From NCBI RefSeq assembly GCF_029623755.1, contig NZ_CP121106.1:3177745-3241744 (forward strand): 64,000 nucleotides of DNA, written 5' to 3'. The DNA is from Altererythrobacter sp. CAU 1644 (lineage in GTDB: Bacteria > Pseudomonadota > Alphaproteobacteria > Sphingomonadales > Sphingomonadaceae). The notes below the pieces were generated by a model that saw only the letters and a list, made by a program, of their open reading frames with translations, was not told the DNA's origin and made no database searches. A program made the position numbers and the translations under genes. Numbering within the stretch: the first letter of the stretch is position 1; the number at the start of each line of letters is the position of its first letter. Shown piece after piece: positions 25,980-35,899 of the stretch.

Positions 25980-27287
25980 ATGACGACGTCCACGCATCTG
26001 CTGAGCCGCCGACGCTTCCTGCCCTTGTTCTGCACGCAGTTTCTGAACGCCTTCAACGACAATCTCTACAAGACCGCGATGGTGCTGTTCGTGGTCTACG
26101 CGGTGTATAATGACGAGAACGCCGAGGGGACTTTCAGTGCTGTCGCGTCGGGTCTGTTCATTTTTCCGTTCTTCATCCTGTCGGCGCTGGCCGGCCAACT
26201 CGCCGACATGCGCGACAAGGCCATGATCATCCGTCGGGTCAAGCTGTGCGAAATCGGCCTGATGCTGATCGGTGCCGCCGGGCTTTACCTGGCGTGGAAA
26301 GGCATCGCGGTTCACACCTTTGCCATTCCCCTCCTGCTGCTTGCGCTGTTCCTCACCGGAGTGCAGTCGACATTCCTCGGCCCGATCAAATATGCGATCC
26401 TCCCGCAGCACCTGAGGCGCGAGGAGGTGCTGGCCGGGACCGGGCTGATCGAGGCGGGAACCTATGTCGCGATCCTGATGGGAACGATCCTCGCGGGGTG
26501 GATCCCGGTCGAATGGGCTGCGGGTGGAATTATCGTCACTTCGGTGATCGGCTATCTGACCAGCCGCCAGGTCCCCAGCGCGCCGCCGGTCGCGAAGATC
26601 GAGAAGCTCGACTGGCACATCCTCCGCGCCTCGATCGAGCTGATCCGCAACACCATGCACGACAAGCAGATCTTTTACGCGATCCTGTCGATCAGCTTCT
26701 TCTGGACGATCGGTGCCGTCCTGTTCATCCAGTTCCCGCCCCTGGCCAAGAACACGCTGATGGCGAGCAAGGAAGTCGCAAGCCTGTTCCTGGTGATCTT
26801 CTCCATCGGCGTGGCGCTCGGTTCGATTTCGGTCAATGCACTGCTCAAGGGCAAGGTATCAGCCCGCTATGCGCCCTCCTCCGTAATCGTGATGGGCATG
26901 TTCGTGGTCGCCTTCTACACAGTCTGCCGGTTGTGGCAGGCCGACCAGCCGACCGAACTACTCAACGTGAGCGAGTTCATCGCCTGGCCACTCGCCGTTG
27001 CGATCATGCTCTGCCTCCTTGGAATCGCGGTTGCCGGGGGCATGTTCGTGGTTCCGCTCTATGCTTTCCTGACGACGCGCTGTTCGCCGGACCAGGCCAG
27101 CCGCACCATTGCCGCCAACAACATCGTCAATTCAGGCGCGATGGTGGTCGGATCGCTCGTGGCGATGGCGATGAACATGATCGGGGTCGCGGTGGCGGAG
27201 CAGCTGCTGCTCAGCGCGGCGATGTGTCTGTTTTCCGCGTGGCTCGGCAAGCGGCTGCATCGGGCAGAGATCGAGCACGCGCACTAG
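25980..27287 (+). CDS. MFS transporter, LplT-like (lysophospholipid flippase type)
   Basis: A 435-residue major facilitator protein with about 12 membrane segments. The start RRRFLPLFCTQFLNAFNDNLYK and the segment FLGPIKYAILPQHL are typical of LplT, which moves lysophospholipids inward across the inner membrane for re-acylation. In some bacteria the acyltransferase is fused or adjacent; here none is. I chose the ATG at 25980, with GGGAAG upstream. Specificity is inferred from family and from the pgsA neighbour. Confidence 0.83.
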   Translation: MTTSTHLLSRRRFLPLFCTQFLNAFNDNLYKTAMVLFVVYAVYNDENAEGTFSAVASGLFIFPFFILSALAGQLADMRDKAMIIRRVKLCEIGLMLIGAAGLYLAWKGIAVHTFAIPLLLLALFLTGVQSTFLGPIKYAILPQHLRREEVLAGTGLIEAGTYVAILMGTILAGWIPVEWAAGGIIVTSVIGYLTSRQVPSAPPVAKIEKLDWHILRASIELIRNTMHDKQIFYAILSISFFWTIGAVLFIQFPPLAKNTLMASKEVASLFLVIFSIGVALGSISVNALLKGKVSARYAPSSVIVMGMFVVAFYTVCRLWQADQPTELLNVSEFIAWPLAVAIMLCLLGIAVAGGMFVVPLYAFLTTRCSPDQASRTIAANNIVNSGAMVVGSLVAMAMNMIGVAVAEQLLLSAAMCLFSAWLGKRLHRAEIEHAH

Positions 27288-27299
27288 GCGCAACCCAGC

Positions 27300-27491
27300 T
27301 CAAATGATGAAAGCGAGAACTGCCGCGAAGGTCGCGATGTAGGTCGTCGCAAAGCCGCGAACATCGTCCTGCGTCAGCCGCCAGAGCGACTCGGCCGGAT
27401 GCTCGTATTCGTTGCTGCGGACATGCGCGGGAAGAGAGGCACGGAAGGGGTGCCGGGCGACTTCGTCGGTAAGGACCAGGGCTCTACGCAT
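27300..27491 (-). CDS. Small hypothetical tail-anchored protein, 63 aa
   Basis: A short protein ending in a hydrophobic segment (TTYIATFAAVLAFII) that reaches the C-terminus, so it may be tail anchored. The N-terminal part (MRRALVLTDEVARHPFRA) is soluble. The start is uncertain: ATG at 27491 is preferred, ATG at 27560 would add 23 residues; neither has a clear ribosome site. No family is recognised. Confidence 0.45.
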   Translation of the reverse strand: MRRALVLTDEVARHPFRASLPAHVRSNEYEHPAESLWRLTQDDVRGFATTYIATFAAVLAFII

Positions 27492-27630
27492 GATGCAGGT
27501 GTTAACGCGATAATAACCATCGCGCTCCCCGGAAATCAGCGCTGTAGCAGCGCGGGACATTAAGCACGCATGTTCATGGTGAATATCCACCGCATTGCCT
27601 CACGCGCGCCCCGCAGCTAAGCGCCGCGCC

Positions 27631-29292
27631 ATGACTCAAGCCAAGACCCCAGGCGCCGCTGCGCTGCTCGTCGACTGCCTGATCGAACAAGGCACAGACC
27701 GAATTTTCACCGTGCCCGGCGAAAGCTTCCTGCCGGTCCTCGATGCCCTGCATGATCGCCCGCAGATCGACGTCGTGACCTGCCGCCAGGAAGGGGGCGC
27801 CGCCTTCATGGCTTGTGCCGATGGGACGATGAAGGGACGCCCGGGGATATGCTTCGTCACGCGCGGCCCCGGTGCCACCAATGCCAGCATCGGTGTCCAT
27901 GTCGCTCACCAGGATTCGCAGCCGATGATCCTCTTCGTCGGCGACGTTGCACGCGACGCCCGCGATCGAGAGGGCTTCCAGGAGGTCAATTTCGAGGCCT
28001 TTTTCGGACCGATCTGCAAATGGGCGGCGCGGATCGACGATCCTGCCCGCATTCCCGAATATGTCGCGCGCGCCTATTCCACCGCGATCTCGGGTCGACC
28101 GGGACCGGTCGTGATCGCGCTGCCTGAGGACATGTTGCACGAGGAAGTCATCGGTTCACCCCGACCGATGGTTGCGCGACCAGCGCAGGCCCCTTGCCCC
28201 GACGCGATGCAGACCATGATGGCGATGATTGGCGATGCCGCCAGCCCGATCGCGATTATCGGCGGCGCGGGTTGGAACGCCAAGGCGCGCGAGCATTTCC
28301 AGCTTTTCGCTGAACGGATCGGCCTGCCGGTCGCGACCGCTTTTCGGCGCCAGGACGCGATCTCGCCTTCCTCGCCGGTCTATGCCGGCAACCTTGGCTA
28401 CGGTCCCAACCCCGGCCTGGTCGAGCGCGTCAAAAAAGCCGATCTGATTCTCGCGATTGGCGCGCGATTGGGCGAGGCCACTACCGATGGCTATAGATTC
28501 CCGACGCTCGACCACCCCGATCAGCTGTTGATCCACGTCCATCCCGATCCAGAGGAATTGGGCCGGGTCTATCGCGCTGACCTGTCGCTCTGCTGCGCCA
28601 TGGACGATTTCGCCGAAAGCGCAGCGCTGTGGGAGGACGAGAGCATCCTTTCCTTCGACGCCGGCGCAGAAGCCCATGCGCAATGGGACGCGTGGGCGAC
28701 GGCCAAGCCAAATGGTTTCGATCTCGACATGGGCCAAGCCGTTACCTTCATGCGCGATACTTTTCCCGCCGATACGATCATCTGCAACGGGGCGGGTAAT
28801 TTTTCTGGCTGGTGGCACCGCTATTGGCGCTACGAGGGTTTCCCGACCCAGCTCGCACCGACCGCCGGTGCGATGGGATATGGCGTTCCCGCCGCGGTCG
28901 CTGCGGCGCGCCGTTTTCCGGAGCGTATGGTAGTGGCGGTCGCCGGTGACGGCGACTTCCTGATGAACGGGCAAGAGCTAGCGACTGCCGCACAGCACGA
29001 TTGCAACATGCTGGTGATCGTGGTCGACAACTCGACCTACGGTACGATCCGTATGCACCAGGAGCGGGAGTTCCCTGCTCGCCTTTCCGCAACCCACCTC
29101 GACAATCCGGATTTTGCCGCGTTCGGGGCAGCTTTCGGCGCATGGACGCAGGCGGTCGATACCACTGAGGGGTTCAAGAATGCCTTGGCCGAAGCACGCG
29201 GCCGAACCGGCCTGCGGCTGATCCATGCCAAGATCGATATCGAGCAATTGGCAGCGAGCGGTGCGACGGTGAGCGGGCTGCGCGCCCGCTGA
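27631..29292 (+). CDS. Thiamine pyrophosphate-dependent enzyme, acetolactate synthase large subunit-like
   Basis: A 553-residue three-domain TPP enzyme. The N-terminal domain has the catalytic Glu in CRQEGGAAFMA; the TPP/metal motif GDGDFLMNGQE runs to DNSTYG. Length and order (N-domain, central domain, TPP domain) match acetolactate synthase and relatives. No small regulatory subunit (ilvH) or ilvC is adjacent, so it may be a different carboligase or decarboxylase, not the biosynthetic IlvB. The ATG at 27631 was chosen because conservation begins there. Confidence 0.85.
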   Translation: MTQAKTPGAAALLVDCLIEQGTDRIFTVPGESFLPVLDALHDRPQIDVVTCRQEGGAAFMACADGTMKGRPGICFVTRGPGATNASIGVHVAHQDSQPMILFVGDVARDARDREGFQEVNFEAFFGPICKWAARIDDPARIPEYVARAYSTAISGRPGPVVIALPEDMLHEEVIGSPRPMVARPAQAPCPDAMQTMMAMIGDAASPIAIIGGAGWNAKAREHFQLFAERIGLPVATAFRRQDAISPSSPVYAGNLGYGPNPGLVERVKKADLILAIGARLGEATTDGYRFPTLDHPDQLLIHVHPDPEELGRVYRADLSLCCAMDDFAESAALWEDESILSFDAGAEAHAQWDAWATAKPNGFDLDMGQAVTFMRDTFPADTIICNGAGNFSGWWHRYWRYEGFPTQLAPTAGAMGYGVPAAVAAARRFPERMVVAVAGDGDFLMNGQELATAAQHDCNMLVIVVDNSTYGTIRMHQEREFPARLSATHLDNPDFAAFGAAFGAWTQAVDTTEGFKNALAEARGRTGLRLIHAKIDIEQLAASGATVSGLRAR

Positions 29293-29298
29293 GACCTG

Positions 29299-29709
29299 CT
29301 ATTCCCCTGCCAGTTCGAGGATGACCTTCCATTCCTCGGGCGTGATCTCCGCGACCGACAGTCGACCGAGCCGGATCAACTCGCATTCGGCCAGGCGGGG
29401 CTCGGCCTTGATCTGCTTCAGCGATACCGGGCTCTTGAGCTTGCGCTTGGGCTTGATCTTCACGGCTGCCCATTTGCCTTCGGGATCGGTCGGATCGGTG
29501 ATGCCCTCGACGCTGATGGTGACGATCCCGACGATCTCCAGCCCTTCGCGCGAATGGTAGAAGAAGGCTTCCTCGCCAACCGTCATTGCCGCCAGGTTGT
29601 TCTTAGCACGGTGATTGCGGACGCCGTCCCACGTGCCTTCTTTTTCGGCGACGAGATCGTCCCAACTGTATTTGAACGGTTCGGACTTCATCAGCCAATA
29701 GCGCGACAA
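29299..29709 (-). CDS. EVE domain-containing protein
   Basis: A 136-residue single-domain protein. The EVE signature is plain: RYWLMKSEPFKYSWDDL at the start, then WDGVRNHRAKNNL, and EEAFFYHS. EVE domains resemble YTH/ASCH folds and bind modified bases in nucleic acid; bacterial members are often found near oxidative stress or restriction genes. Here it converges on the TPP enzyme with a six-base gap. Function in this cell is unknown. Confidence 0.9.
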   Translation of the reverse strand: MSRYWLMKSEPFKYSWDDLVAEKEGTWDGVRNHRAKNNLAAMTVGEEAFFYHSREGLEIVGIVTISVEGITDPTDPEGKWAAVKIKPKRKLKSPVSLKQIKAEPRLAECELIRLGRLSVAEITPEEWKVILELAGE

Positions 29710-29930
29710 GCTACATTCTCCTTCGATGTGTTCCTACCCTCGCCCTAGCCGCGAGATTGCCTGCCGGCCAACCCCCAACAAGGCTGCAAAGCAGGATTAA
29801 CCCGATCTTCAGTACGTTCACGCATAGACTGTTCGCCAATGGGATAAATCTGGGGAATACACCGCTTGCGGTAAGATCTCACCATGACGGGGCAGGTTCG
29901 TTGATCGATCGGAACGCAATTGCGAGTCGG

Positions 29931-31568
29931 ATGGGAGCCGCCGAGCGCGATCTCGTTGCGCTCGGAATTGCCATTGCCGCGATCATCCTGTTCATCGCCA
30001 CCGGGGGCCAGGTGGTCCCCGACGTCGTACGTTCGATGCTCGGCCATGGTCCCGGACCGGACAAGATCCTCGCCAACGCATTGCTACTCAATATCGCGCT
30101 GATCATCTTCGGTTGGCGCCGCTATCGTGAACTGACCAACGAGATCGCCGAACGCCGCAAGGCCGAGGAAGTGGCCCGTCAGCTCGCCGAGACCGACCCG
30201 CTCACGGGCTGTCTCAATCGTCGCAGCATGACTCGTGCGACCACCGCACTTCGATCCGAAGCGGAAGCCCGCGATCAGTCGATCGCATTCTTCATGATCG
30301 ACCTCGACAACTTCAAACAAATCAATGACATGAACGGCCACTCGACCGGTGATCGGGTGTTGACGAAGATCGCCCAGGTCCTGCGCGACAACCTGCCATC
30401 GGAGGCCTCGCTCGCCCGGCTTGGTGGTGACGAATTCGCGATCGTCCTGCCCTTCGATCGCGGACAGCCTCAGCAGGTCGACGATCACGTCATGCGCTTG
30501 TTCGAGATGATCGGGCGCGCGCTCGAGCGCGAAGGCGTATCGGTCGATGTCACCATGTCGATCGGCATTTCGAGCGACCAGGATGCCAGCATTCGCAACG
30601 CCGCTGTCGACTATGCGCAGACCCTGATGCATCGCGCCGACATCGCGATGTACCAGGCGAAGAAGCAGGGCAAAAACCGCTACGTGTGGTTCGAACCGAC
30701 GATGGAGAACGAACTTCGCTTTCGCAACGAGCTCGAAACCGGTGTTCGTCGCGGCATTTCCAATGGTGAATTCGTACCGTTCTACGAACAGCAGATCGAT
30801 ATCGAAACCGGCAGACTGGTCGGCTTCGAGATGTTGGCGCGGTGGAACTCGCCCCAGCTCGGCCTGGTCAAACCCGATATCTTTATCCCCATCGCAGAAG
30901 ATGTCGGCGTTATCGCCGAACTTTCAGAGCAGTTGATGGTGCGCGCCTTCGCTGACGCACAGGAATGGGATCCGACCCTGACGTTGTCGGTCAATATTTC
31001 GCCGGTCCAGCTGCGCGACCCGTGGTTTGCGCAAAAATTGCTCAAGCTGCTGGTCGAAAACAACTTTCCGACCCACCGCCTCGAGATCGAGATCACCGAG
31101 AGTTGTCTCCACCAGGACGTTGGTATGGTCCGGGCGATGATCGCCAGCCTGAAGAACCAGGGCGTTCGCATCAGCCTCGACGATTTCGGCACGGGCTATT
31201 CGAGCCTGGCCCAGCTTCGCTCCTTGCCGTTCGACCGGATCAAGATCGATCGCAGCTTCATCACTGAGCTCGGCGACGCCAAGGCGTCGGACAAGATCGT
31301 CGATGCGATCATCTCGCTCGGCAACGGTCTCGAAATGCCGATTACCGCGGAAGGGATCGAAAACGAGCAGATCCTCACCACGCTCAAGCGGATGGGACAG
31401 CTCAAGGGACAGGGCTATCTCTACGGCCGCCCTGAAACGGCGGCACAGGTGCGCAATCGATTGACCAAGGCAGGCAGGATGGCTGGAAAGCCCGGCGCGG
31501 ATGCCGAAGCCAAGCACTCCGACATCGAGCCGGTGACCGAGGAAACCAGACGCGCCGCTGAGGGCTGA
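29931..31568 (+). CDS. Membrane GGDEF/EAL cyclic-di-GMP enzyme
   Basis: A 545-residue protein with two N-terminal membrane helices (about 8-29 and 46-62), a GGDEF domain (LGGDEF at 164-169, preceded by DPLTGCLNRR) and an EAL domain. The EAL motif is FEMLARW (residues 299-305), and metal and catalytic residues in NISPVQLRD, EIEITES, DDFGTGYSSL and KIDRSFI are intact, so both synthesis and hydrolysis look possible. The RxxD inhibitory I-site before GGDEF is absent. The ATG at 29931 lacks a strong ribosome site; an in-frame TTG at 29901 is an alternative. Confidence 0.9.
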   Translation: MGAAERDLVALGIAIAAIILFIATGGQVVPDVVRSMLGHGPGPDKILANALLLNIALIIFGWRRYRELTNEIAERRKAEEVARQLAETDPLTGCLNRRSMTRATTALRSEAEARDQSIAFFMIDLDNFKQINDMNGHSTGDRVLTKIAQVLRDNLPSEASLARLGGDEFAIVLPFDRGQPQQVDDHVMRLFEMIGRALEREGVSVDVTMSIGISSDQDASIRNAAVDYAQTLMHRADIAMYQAKKQGKNRYVWFEPTMENELRFRNELETGVRRGISNGEFVPFYEQQIDIETGRLVGFEMLARWNSPQLGLVKPDIFIPIAEDVGVIAELSEQLMVRAFADAQEWDPTLTLSVNISPVQLRDPWFAQKLLKLLVENNFPTHRLEIEITESCLHQDVGMVRAMIASLKNQGVRISLDDFGTGYSSLAQLRSLPFDRIKIDRSFITELGDAKASDKIVDAIISLGNGLEMPITAEGIENEQILTTLKRMGQLKGQGYLYGRPETAAQVRNRLTKAGRMAGKPGADAEAKHSDIEPVTEETRRAAEG

Positions 31569-31631
31569 GCCCCATCGCGGAGCGCGCTAGGGCTGGACGC
31601 CGCCCCTGCGCATGCATAGATGCGCCTCGCA

Positions 31632-32441
31632 ATGCGCATTTCCTTCACCAAGATGCACGGTCTGGGCAATGATTTCATCATGCTCGATAGGCGCGAGACG
31701 GCTTTGCCGGCAATGACGCCTCCCGTCGCCAAGGCATTGGCCGATCGCACCACCGGGATCGGCTGCGACCAGCTGATCGTGCTCGAACCATGTGACAGCG
31801 CCGATTTTCGCATGCGCATCTTCAATTCCGACGGGGGCGAAGTCGAGGCTTGCGGCAACGCGGCGCGTGCCGTTGCCTTGCTGCACGGTGCGCCGGCCAG
31901 GGTGCAGACCGATGGGGGCGTGATCGCGCTCGAACCGACGACCGATGGTGCACGGGTCGACATGGGCGAGCCCCGCTTTGATTGGACAGATATTCCCCTC
32001 GCCTATGCGATGGATACGCTGGCGATGCCGGTGGGATGGGAGATGCTGGAAAATCCCTCGGCGGTGAACGTCGGCAATCCACACGTCATATTCTTCGTGG
32101 ACGATATCGACGCCGTGCCGCTCGACATTCTTGGCCCGCAGATCGAGAACGACCCTCTCTTTCCAGAGCGTATCAACGTCAACGTCGCCAGTATCGTAAA
32201 TCGCGAGGCGATCCGTCTCCGCGTCTGGGAACGCGGCGTGGGATTGACCCGTGCTTGCGGCACCGGAGCGTGCGCGACTGCGGTGGTTGCGATGAAGCGC
32301 GGGCTGGTCGACCGCAAAGTGACGGTAACCTTGCCTGGCGGCGACCTTAGCATCGAATGGACCGAGGCGGATCGTATCCTCATGGCAGGCCCGGCCACGG
32401 AAAGCTTTCGCGGTTCCTTCGAGTGGGACCAATTCGCATGA
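31632..32441 (+). CDS. dapF: Diaminopimelate epimerase
   Basis: A 269-residue cofactor-free epimerase converting LL- to meso-diaminopimelate for lysine and peptidoglycan. The two catalytic cysteines are in EACGNAARA and RACGTGACA. The N-terminus FTKMHGLGNDFIMLD is canonical. An ATG four codons upstream (31620) is also possible. It is first in a run of genes joined by four-base or one-base overlaps: dapF-mtaB-ftsY-yciB, the usual alphaproteobacterial order. Confidence 0.95.
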   Translation: MRISFTKMHGLGNDFIMLDRRETALPAMTPPVAKALADRTTGIGCDQLIVLEPCDSADFRMRIFNSDGGEVEACGNAARAVALLHGAPARVQTDGGVIALEPTTDGARVDMGEPRFDWTDIPLAYAMDTLAMPVGWEMLENPSAVNVGNPHVIFFVDDIDAVPLDILGPQIENDPLFPERINVNVASIVNREAIRLRVWERGVGLTRACGTGACATAVVAMKRGLVDRKVTVTLPGGDLSIEWTEADRILMAGPATESFRGSFEWDQFA

Positions 32442-33619
32442 GCCAGGCAGGTGCGGAAGTCGTGTCGCTCGGGTGTCGATTGAATATTTCGGAGAGCGAG
32501 CAGATCCGCGCCTTGCTCGCGCAGGAACGAGAGCTTGTGGTCGTCAACAGCTGCGCCGTGACCTCCGAAGCGGTCCGCCAGACACGGCAGGCGATCCGCC
32601 GTTTGCGCCGCGAACGACCCGAGGCCCGCTTGCTCGTCACAGGATGCGCTGCCGAGGTCGAGCGCGAGCAATTATCGGCGATGCCTGAGGTCGACGGGCT
32701 CATCGCCAACACCGCCAAGCTCGATCCGCGGGCGTGGAACGTCCCAGCCGAGGCCACATCCGTCGTTCCGCAGCACACCCGTGCCTTCATCGCGGTCCAG
32801 AATGGATGCGATCACGCCTGCACTTTTTGCGTCATCCCGCAGGGTCGCGGACAAAGCCGTTCATTGAAGGTAAGTCAGGTCCTCAGCGAAGTCGAAGCGC
32901 ATCTGGCGCAGGGTGCGCGCGAAGTGGTCTTGACCGGTGTCGACGTCACCAGTTGGGGGCATGACCTCCCGGAGAAACCGTCGCTGGGGCGACTTGTGTC
33001 GGCCATCCTAAGCGCCTTTCCCGAGCTCCTGCGCCTTCGGATGTCCTCGCTGGATGGCATTGAAATCGATGATGAACTTGTGGAACTGCTGGCAGGCGAG
33101 CCACGCCTGATGCCGCATCTGCATCTGTCCCTGCAGCACGGCGACGACCTCATCCTCAAGCGTATGAAGCGCCGTCACTTGCGCGGCGACGCTGTCGCGT
33201 TGGTGACGAGGCTGAAAAAGTCCCGTCCAGACATCGCGATCGGCGCCGACCTCATCGCTGGTTTTCCGACCGAGACCGAGGAGCAGCACCAAGCGAACCT
33301 CTCGATCATCCGCGAACTCGACATCGTCCACGGCCACATATTTCCCTATTCGATGCGGCCCGGAACCCCGGCTGCTCGCATGCCGCAGGTCGACCGGCAG
33401 ACTGTCAAGCGCCGCGCGGCAGAACTGCGCGCGACTGTCTCGGAGATTCGCGAGAATTGGCTGGCCACGCTTGTAGTCCAGGAGTTGTCTGTCCTCGCCG
33501 AACGCGATGGCTGCGGCCATGCCCAGAATTTCGCCCGGGTCGCATTGCCTCAAGGGACACAACCGGGAACGGTCGTAACCATACGCCCTACCATGCTTAG
33601 AGAAGGACTGCTCATATGA
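32438..33619 (+). CDS. mtaB: tRNA threonylcarbamoyladenosine methylthiotransferase MtaB
   Basis: A 393-residue radical SAM enzyme adding a methylthio group to t6A37 of tRNA. The N-terminal domain has three cysteines (LGCRLN, NSCAVT, TGCAAE) for the auxiliary cluster, and the radical SAM motif CDHACTFC follows at about 122-129. The end (VALPQG.., PGTVVTIRP) is a short TRAM-like domain. Start ATGA overlaps the dapF stop, end ATGA overlaps ftsY. Confidence 0.94.
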   Translation: MSQAGAEVVSLGCRLNISESEQIRALLAQERELVVVNSCAVTSEAVRQTRQAIRRLRRERPEARLLVTGCAAEVEREQLSAMPEVDGLIANTAKLDPRAWNVPAEATSVVPQHTRAFIAVQNGCDHACTFCVIPQGRGQSRSLKVSQVLSEVEAHLAQGAREVVLTGVDVTSWGHDLPEKPSLGRLVSAILSAFPELLRLRMSSLDGIEIDDELVELLAGEPRLMPHLHLSLQHGDDLILKRMKRRHLRGDAVALVTRLKKSRPDIAIGADLIAGFPTETEEQHQANLSIIRELDIVHGHIFPYSMRPGTPAARMPQVDRQTVKRRAAELRATVSEIRENWLATLVVQELSVLAERDGCGHAQNFARVALPQGTQPGTVVTIRPTMLREGLLI

Positions 33620-34554
33620 GCGAGCCCGAAGCCAGCCGGAAATCCTGGAGTGAGCGCCTATTCGGCGGCTTCAAGAAAACGTCCGAGCGGCTGTCCGAAA
33701 ACCTTACTACCGCCGTGACCAAGGCAAAGCTCGACGATGCGACGCTTGATGATGTCGAAGATGCGCTGATCATCTCCGATCTTGGCCCCTCGGCAGCCCG
33801 GCGGATTCGCGAAAAGCTCGCCGAAAAGCGTTTCGGTCTCGAGATCTCGCAGCAGGAACTGAAGGAGGCAGTTGCCGAGGAAATCGCGGAAATCCTGCGA
33901 CCGGTCGCCAAGCCGCTCCAGATTACCGCTTTCCCGCGCCCGCAGGTGATCCTCGTCATCGGGGTCAATGGCAGCGGCAAGACCACCACCATCGCCAAGC
34001 TCGCGCATCTGTTTCAGGAAGACGACTACGGCGTGATGCTGGCGGCAGGCGATACCTTCCGCGCAGCAGCGATCGGTCAGCTTGCGACCTGGGCCGAGCG
34101 GATCAATGTGCCGATCGTGCGTGGTCCCGAAGGCGGCGATCCCGCCAGTATCGTCTTCGACGCCGTCAAGTCCGCTACCGACAAAGGCATCGATGCCCTG
34201 ATCGTCGATACGGCCGGGCGATTGCAAAACAAGCGCGAGCTCATGGATGAACTCGCCAAGATCCGCCGTGTGCTCGGCCGGCTCAACGAGGAGGCGCCGC
34301 ACGACGTCGTCCTCGTGCTTGATGCAACCAACGGCCAGAACGCGCTCAGCCAGATCGACGTGTTCAAGGAAGTCGCCGGCGTCACCGGCCTGATCATGAC
34401 CAAGCTCGACGGGACAGCCCGCGGCGGCGTGCTTGTTGCCGCAGCAGAGCAATACGGCCTGCCGATCCACGCCATTGGGGTGGGTGAGAAGATCGACGAC
34501 CTGCGCCCGTTCGATCCCGATCTCGTTGCGCGTGTAATTGCAGGAGTTGCCTGA
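33616..34554 (+). CDS. ftsY: Signal recognition particle receptor FtsY
   Basis: A 312-residue GTPase that docks ribosome-SRP complexes at the inner membrane. The N domain is residues 1-100; G motifs are GVNGSGKTTT at about 116-125, DTAGRLQNK and TKLDGTARGG. The long acidic A domain of E. coli FtsY is missing, as usual in alphaproteobacteria. It overlaps mtaB by four bases and yciB by one base. Confidence 0.96.
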   Translation: MSEPEASRKSWSERLFGGFKKTSERLSENLTTAVTKAKLDDATLDDVEDALIISDLGPSAARRIREKLAEKRFGLEISQQELKEAVAEEIAEILRPVAKPLQITAFPRPQVILVIGVNGSGKTTTIAKLAHLFQEDDYGVMLAAGDTFRAAAIGQLATWAERINVPIVRGPEGGDPASIVFDAVKSATDKGIDALIVDTAGRLQNKRELMDELAKIRRVLGRLNEEAPHDVVLVLDATNGQNALSQIDVFKEVAGVTGLIMTKLDGTARGGVLVAAAEQYGLPIHAIGVGEKIDDLRPFDPDLVARVIAGVA

Positions 34555-35207
34555 TGGACGAGACCGACAAGAAAGCTGAGAAGCCAAAATCAGGCTGGCT
34601 CAATGTCGCGGTCGATTACGGACCACTGCTCGTATTCCTCGGGGTTTACCGTTGGTTCTCGCCGGAAGAGGCCGAACCGATCGGCGAACTCGCGGCCGTC
34701 ATCAAGGGCACTCTGGCATTTATGGTGGCTGCCGTGATCGCGCTCGGTATCTCGAAATGGCGTCTCGGCAAGGTGTCGCCGATGCTGTGGTTCTCGACCA
34801 CGCTGATCGTCGGTTTTGGCGCGCTGACAATCTTTTTCGGTGACCCCACCTTCGTCCAGCTCAAGCCGACAATTATCTATTCGATCTTCGGCATTGCGCT
34901 GCTGGTCGGCTTCTGGCGCGGCAAGGCCTTGTTGCAGATCCTGCTCGAGGCGGCATTCGAGGGTCTTTCCCAGGAAGGATGGCTCAAGCTCAGCCGCAAT
35001 TGGGGCATCTTTTTCTTTGCCCTGGCCGCGCTCAACGAAGGATTGCGGGCCTCTCTCACGTTTGAAGGCTGGCTGTGGGCCAAAATCTGGGTGTTCCTTC
35101 CCCTCACCTTCCTTTTTACCTTCAGCCAGATCCCCATGTTGTTGAAAAACGGGCTTTCACTGGAGGGGGTCGACGAGGAAACGCACAATCCTCCACCGCC
35201 AGGCTGA
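34554..35207 (+). CDS. yciB: Inner membrane protein YciB/IspZ
   Basis: A 217-residue protein with about five to six membrane segments. The family signature is visible in AVDYGPLLVFLGVY, KPTIIYSIFGIALLVGF and SRNWGIFFFALAALNE. YciB affects envelope integrity and septation. It starts on the last base of the ftsY stop (TGATG). The acidic, proline-rich tail (DEETHNPPPPG) is cytoplasmic. Confidence 0.92.
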   Translation: MDETDKKAEKPKSGWLNVAVDYGPLLVFLGVYRWFSPEEAEPIGELAAVIKGTLAFMVAAVIALGISKWRLGKVSPMLWFSTTLIVGFGALTIFFGDPTFVQLKPTIIYSIFGIALLVGFWRGKALLQILLEAAFEGLSQEGWLKLSRNWGIFFFALAALNEGLRASLTFEGWLWAKIWVFLPLTFLFTFSQIPMLLKNGLSLEGVDEETHNPPPPG

Positions 35208-35308
35208 CCGCATCCCTTGCCAATCTCGCTTTGGTGCCTAATCTTCCGCGCCATTCGGCGTCCGGGTCGCGTCTGGGAAATCCCGCCGAAGAATGAGGGG
35301 GAATTGAC

Positions 35309-35881
35309 ATGGCCAAACTGTTTGGAAACCTGCATCTCGTCTTGCTGCTTGGGGTCGTCGCTGCACTCGCAACAATGATCGGTTTTGGCGCAAGCGCGCC
35401 GATTGACGCCAATGCGATCACGCGCTGGCTTCATCTGTTCTTCGGCGTGCTGTGGATTGGCCTGCTGTACTATTTTAACTTCGTGCAAGTGCCGAGCATG
35501 CCCAAGATCGCCGATGAGCATAAGCCAGCCGTTACCAAGACGATCGCACCGAGCGCCCTGTTCTTCTTTCGCTGGGCAGCGGCCCTGACCGTTCTGACCG
35601 GCCTCACGATCGCACACCTCAACGGCTATCTCGTGGAAGCCCTGACCTTTGCCGGCGAAGGCAATGTGAACCTGATCGGCGCTGGCATGTGGATGGCGCT
35701 GGTGATGGCATTCAACGTCTGGTTCATCATCTGGCCAGCGCAGAAGAAAGTGCTCGGCATTGTCGAAGCGAGCGCCGAAGAGAAAGCGGCGGCAGCGCCG
35801 CGCGCGCTGATTGCGAGCCGTCTCAACACCCTGCTGTCGTTCCCGATGATGTGGACGATGGTCAGCGCAAACCTGGGCTGA
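35309..35881 (+). CDS. PuuD-like membrane domain protein (urate hydroxylase N-terminal type)
   Basis: A 190-residue protein with about four to five membrane segments. Similar proteins are often named urate hydroxylase PuuD for their membrane domain (RWLHLFFGVLWIGLLYYFNF and NVWFIIWPAQKKVLG). True PuuD also carries a cytochrome c domain, which is missing here, so urate oxidation is not supported. GAGGGGGA lies a few bases before the ATG. It is monocistronic and ends at a hairpin. Confidence 0.7.
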   Translation: MAKLFGNLHLVLLLGVVAALATMIGFGASAPIDANAITRWLHLFFGVLWIGLLYYFNFVQVPSMPKIADEHKPAVTKTIAPSALFFFRWAAALTVLTGLTIAHLNGYLVEALTFAGEGNVNLIGAGMWMALVMAFNVWFIIWPAQKKVLGIVEASAEEKAAAAPRALIASRLNTLLSFPMMWTMVSANLG

Positions 35882-35899
35882 CCTCGCGTTAGATTACCG

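Noticed and set aside
35309..35881. True urate hydroxylase
   Set aside because: Only the membrane domain is present; the cytochrome c part of PuuD is absent.
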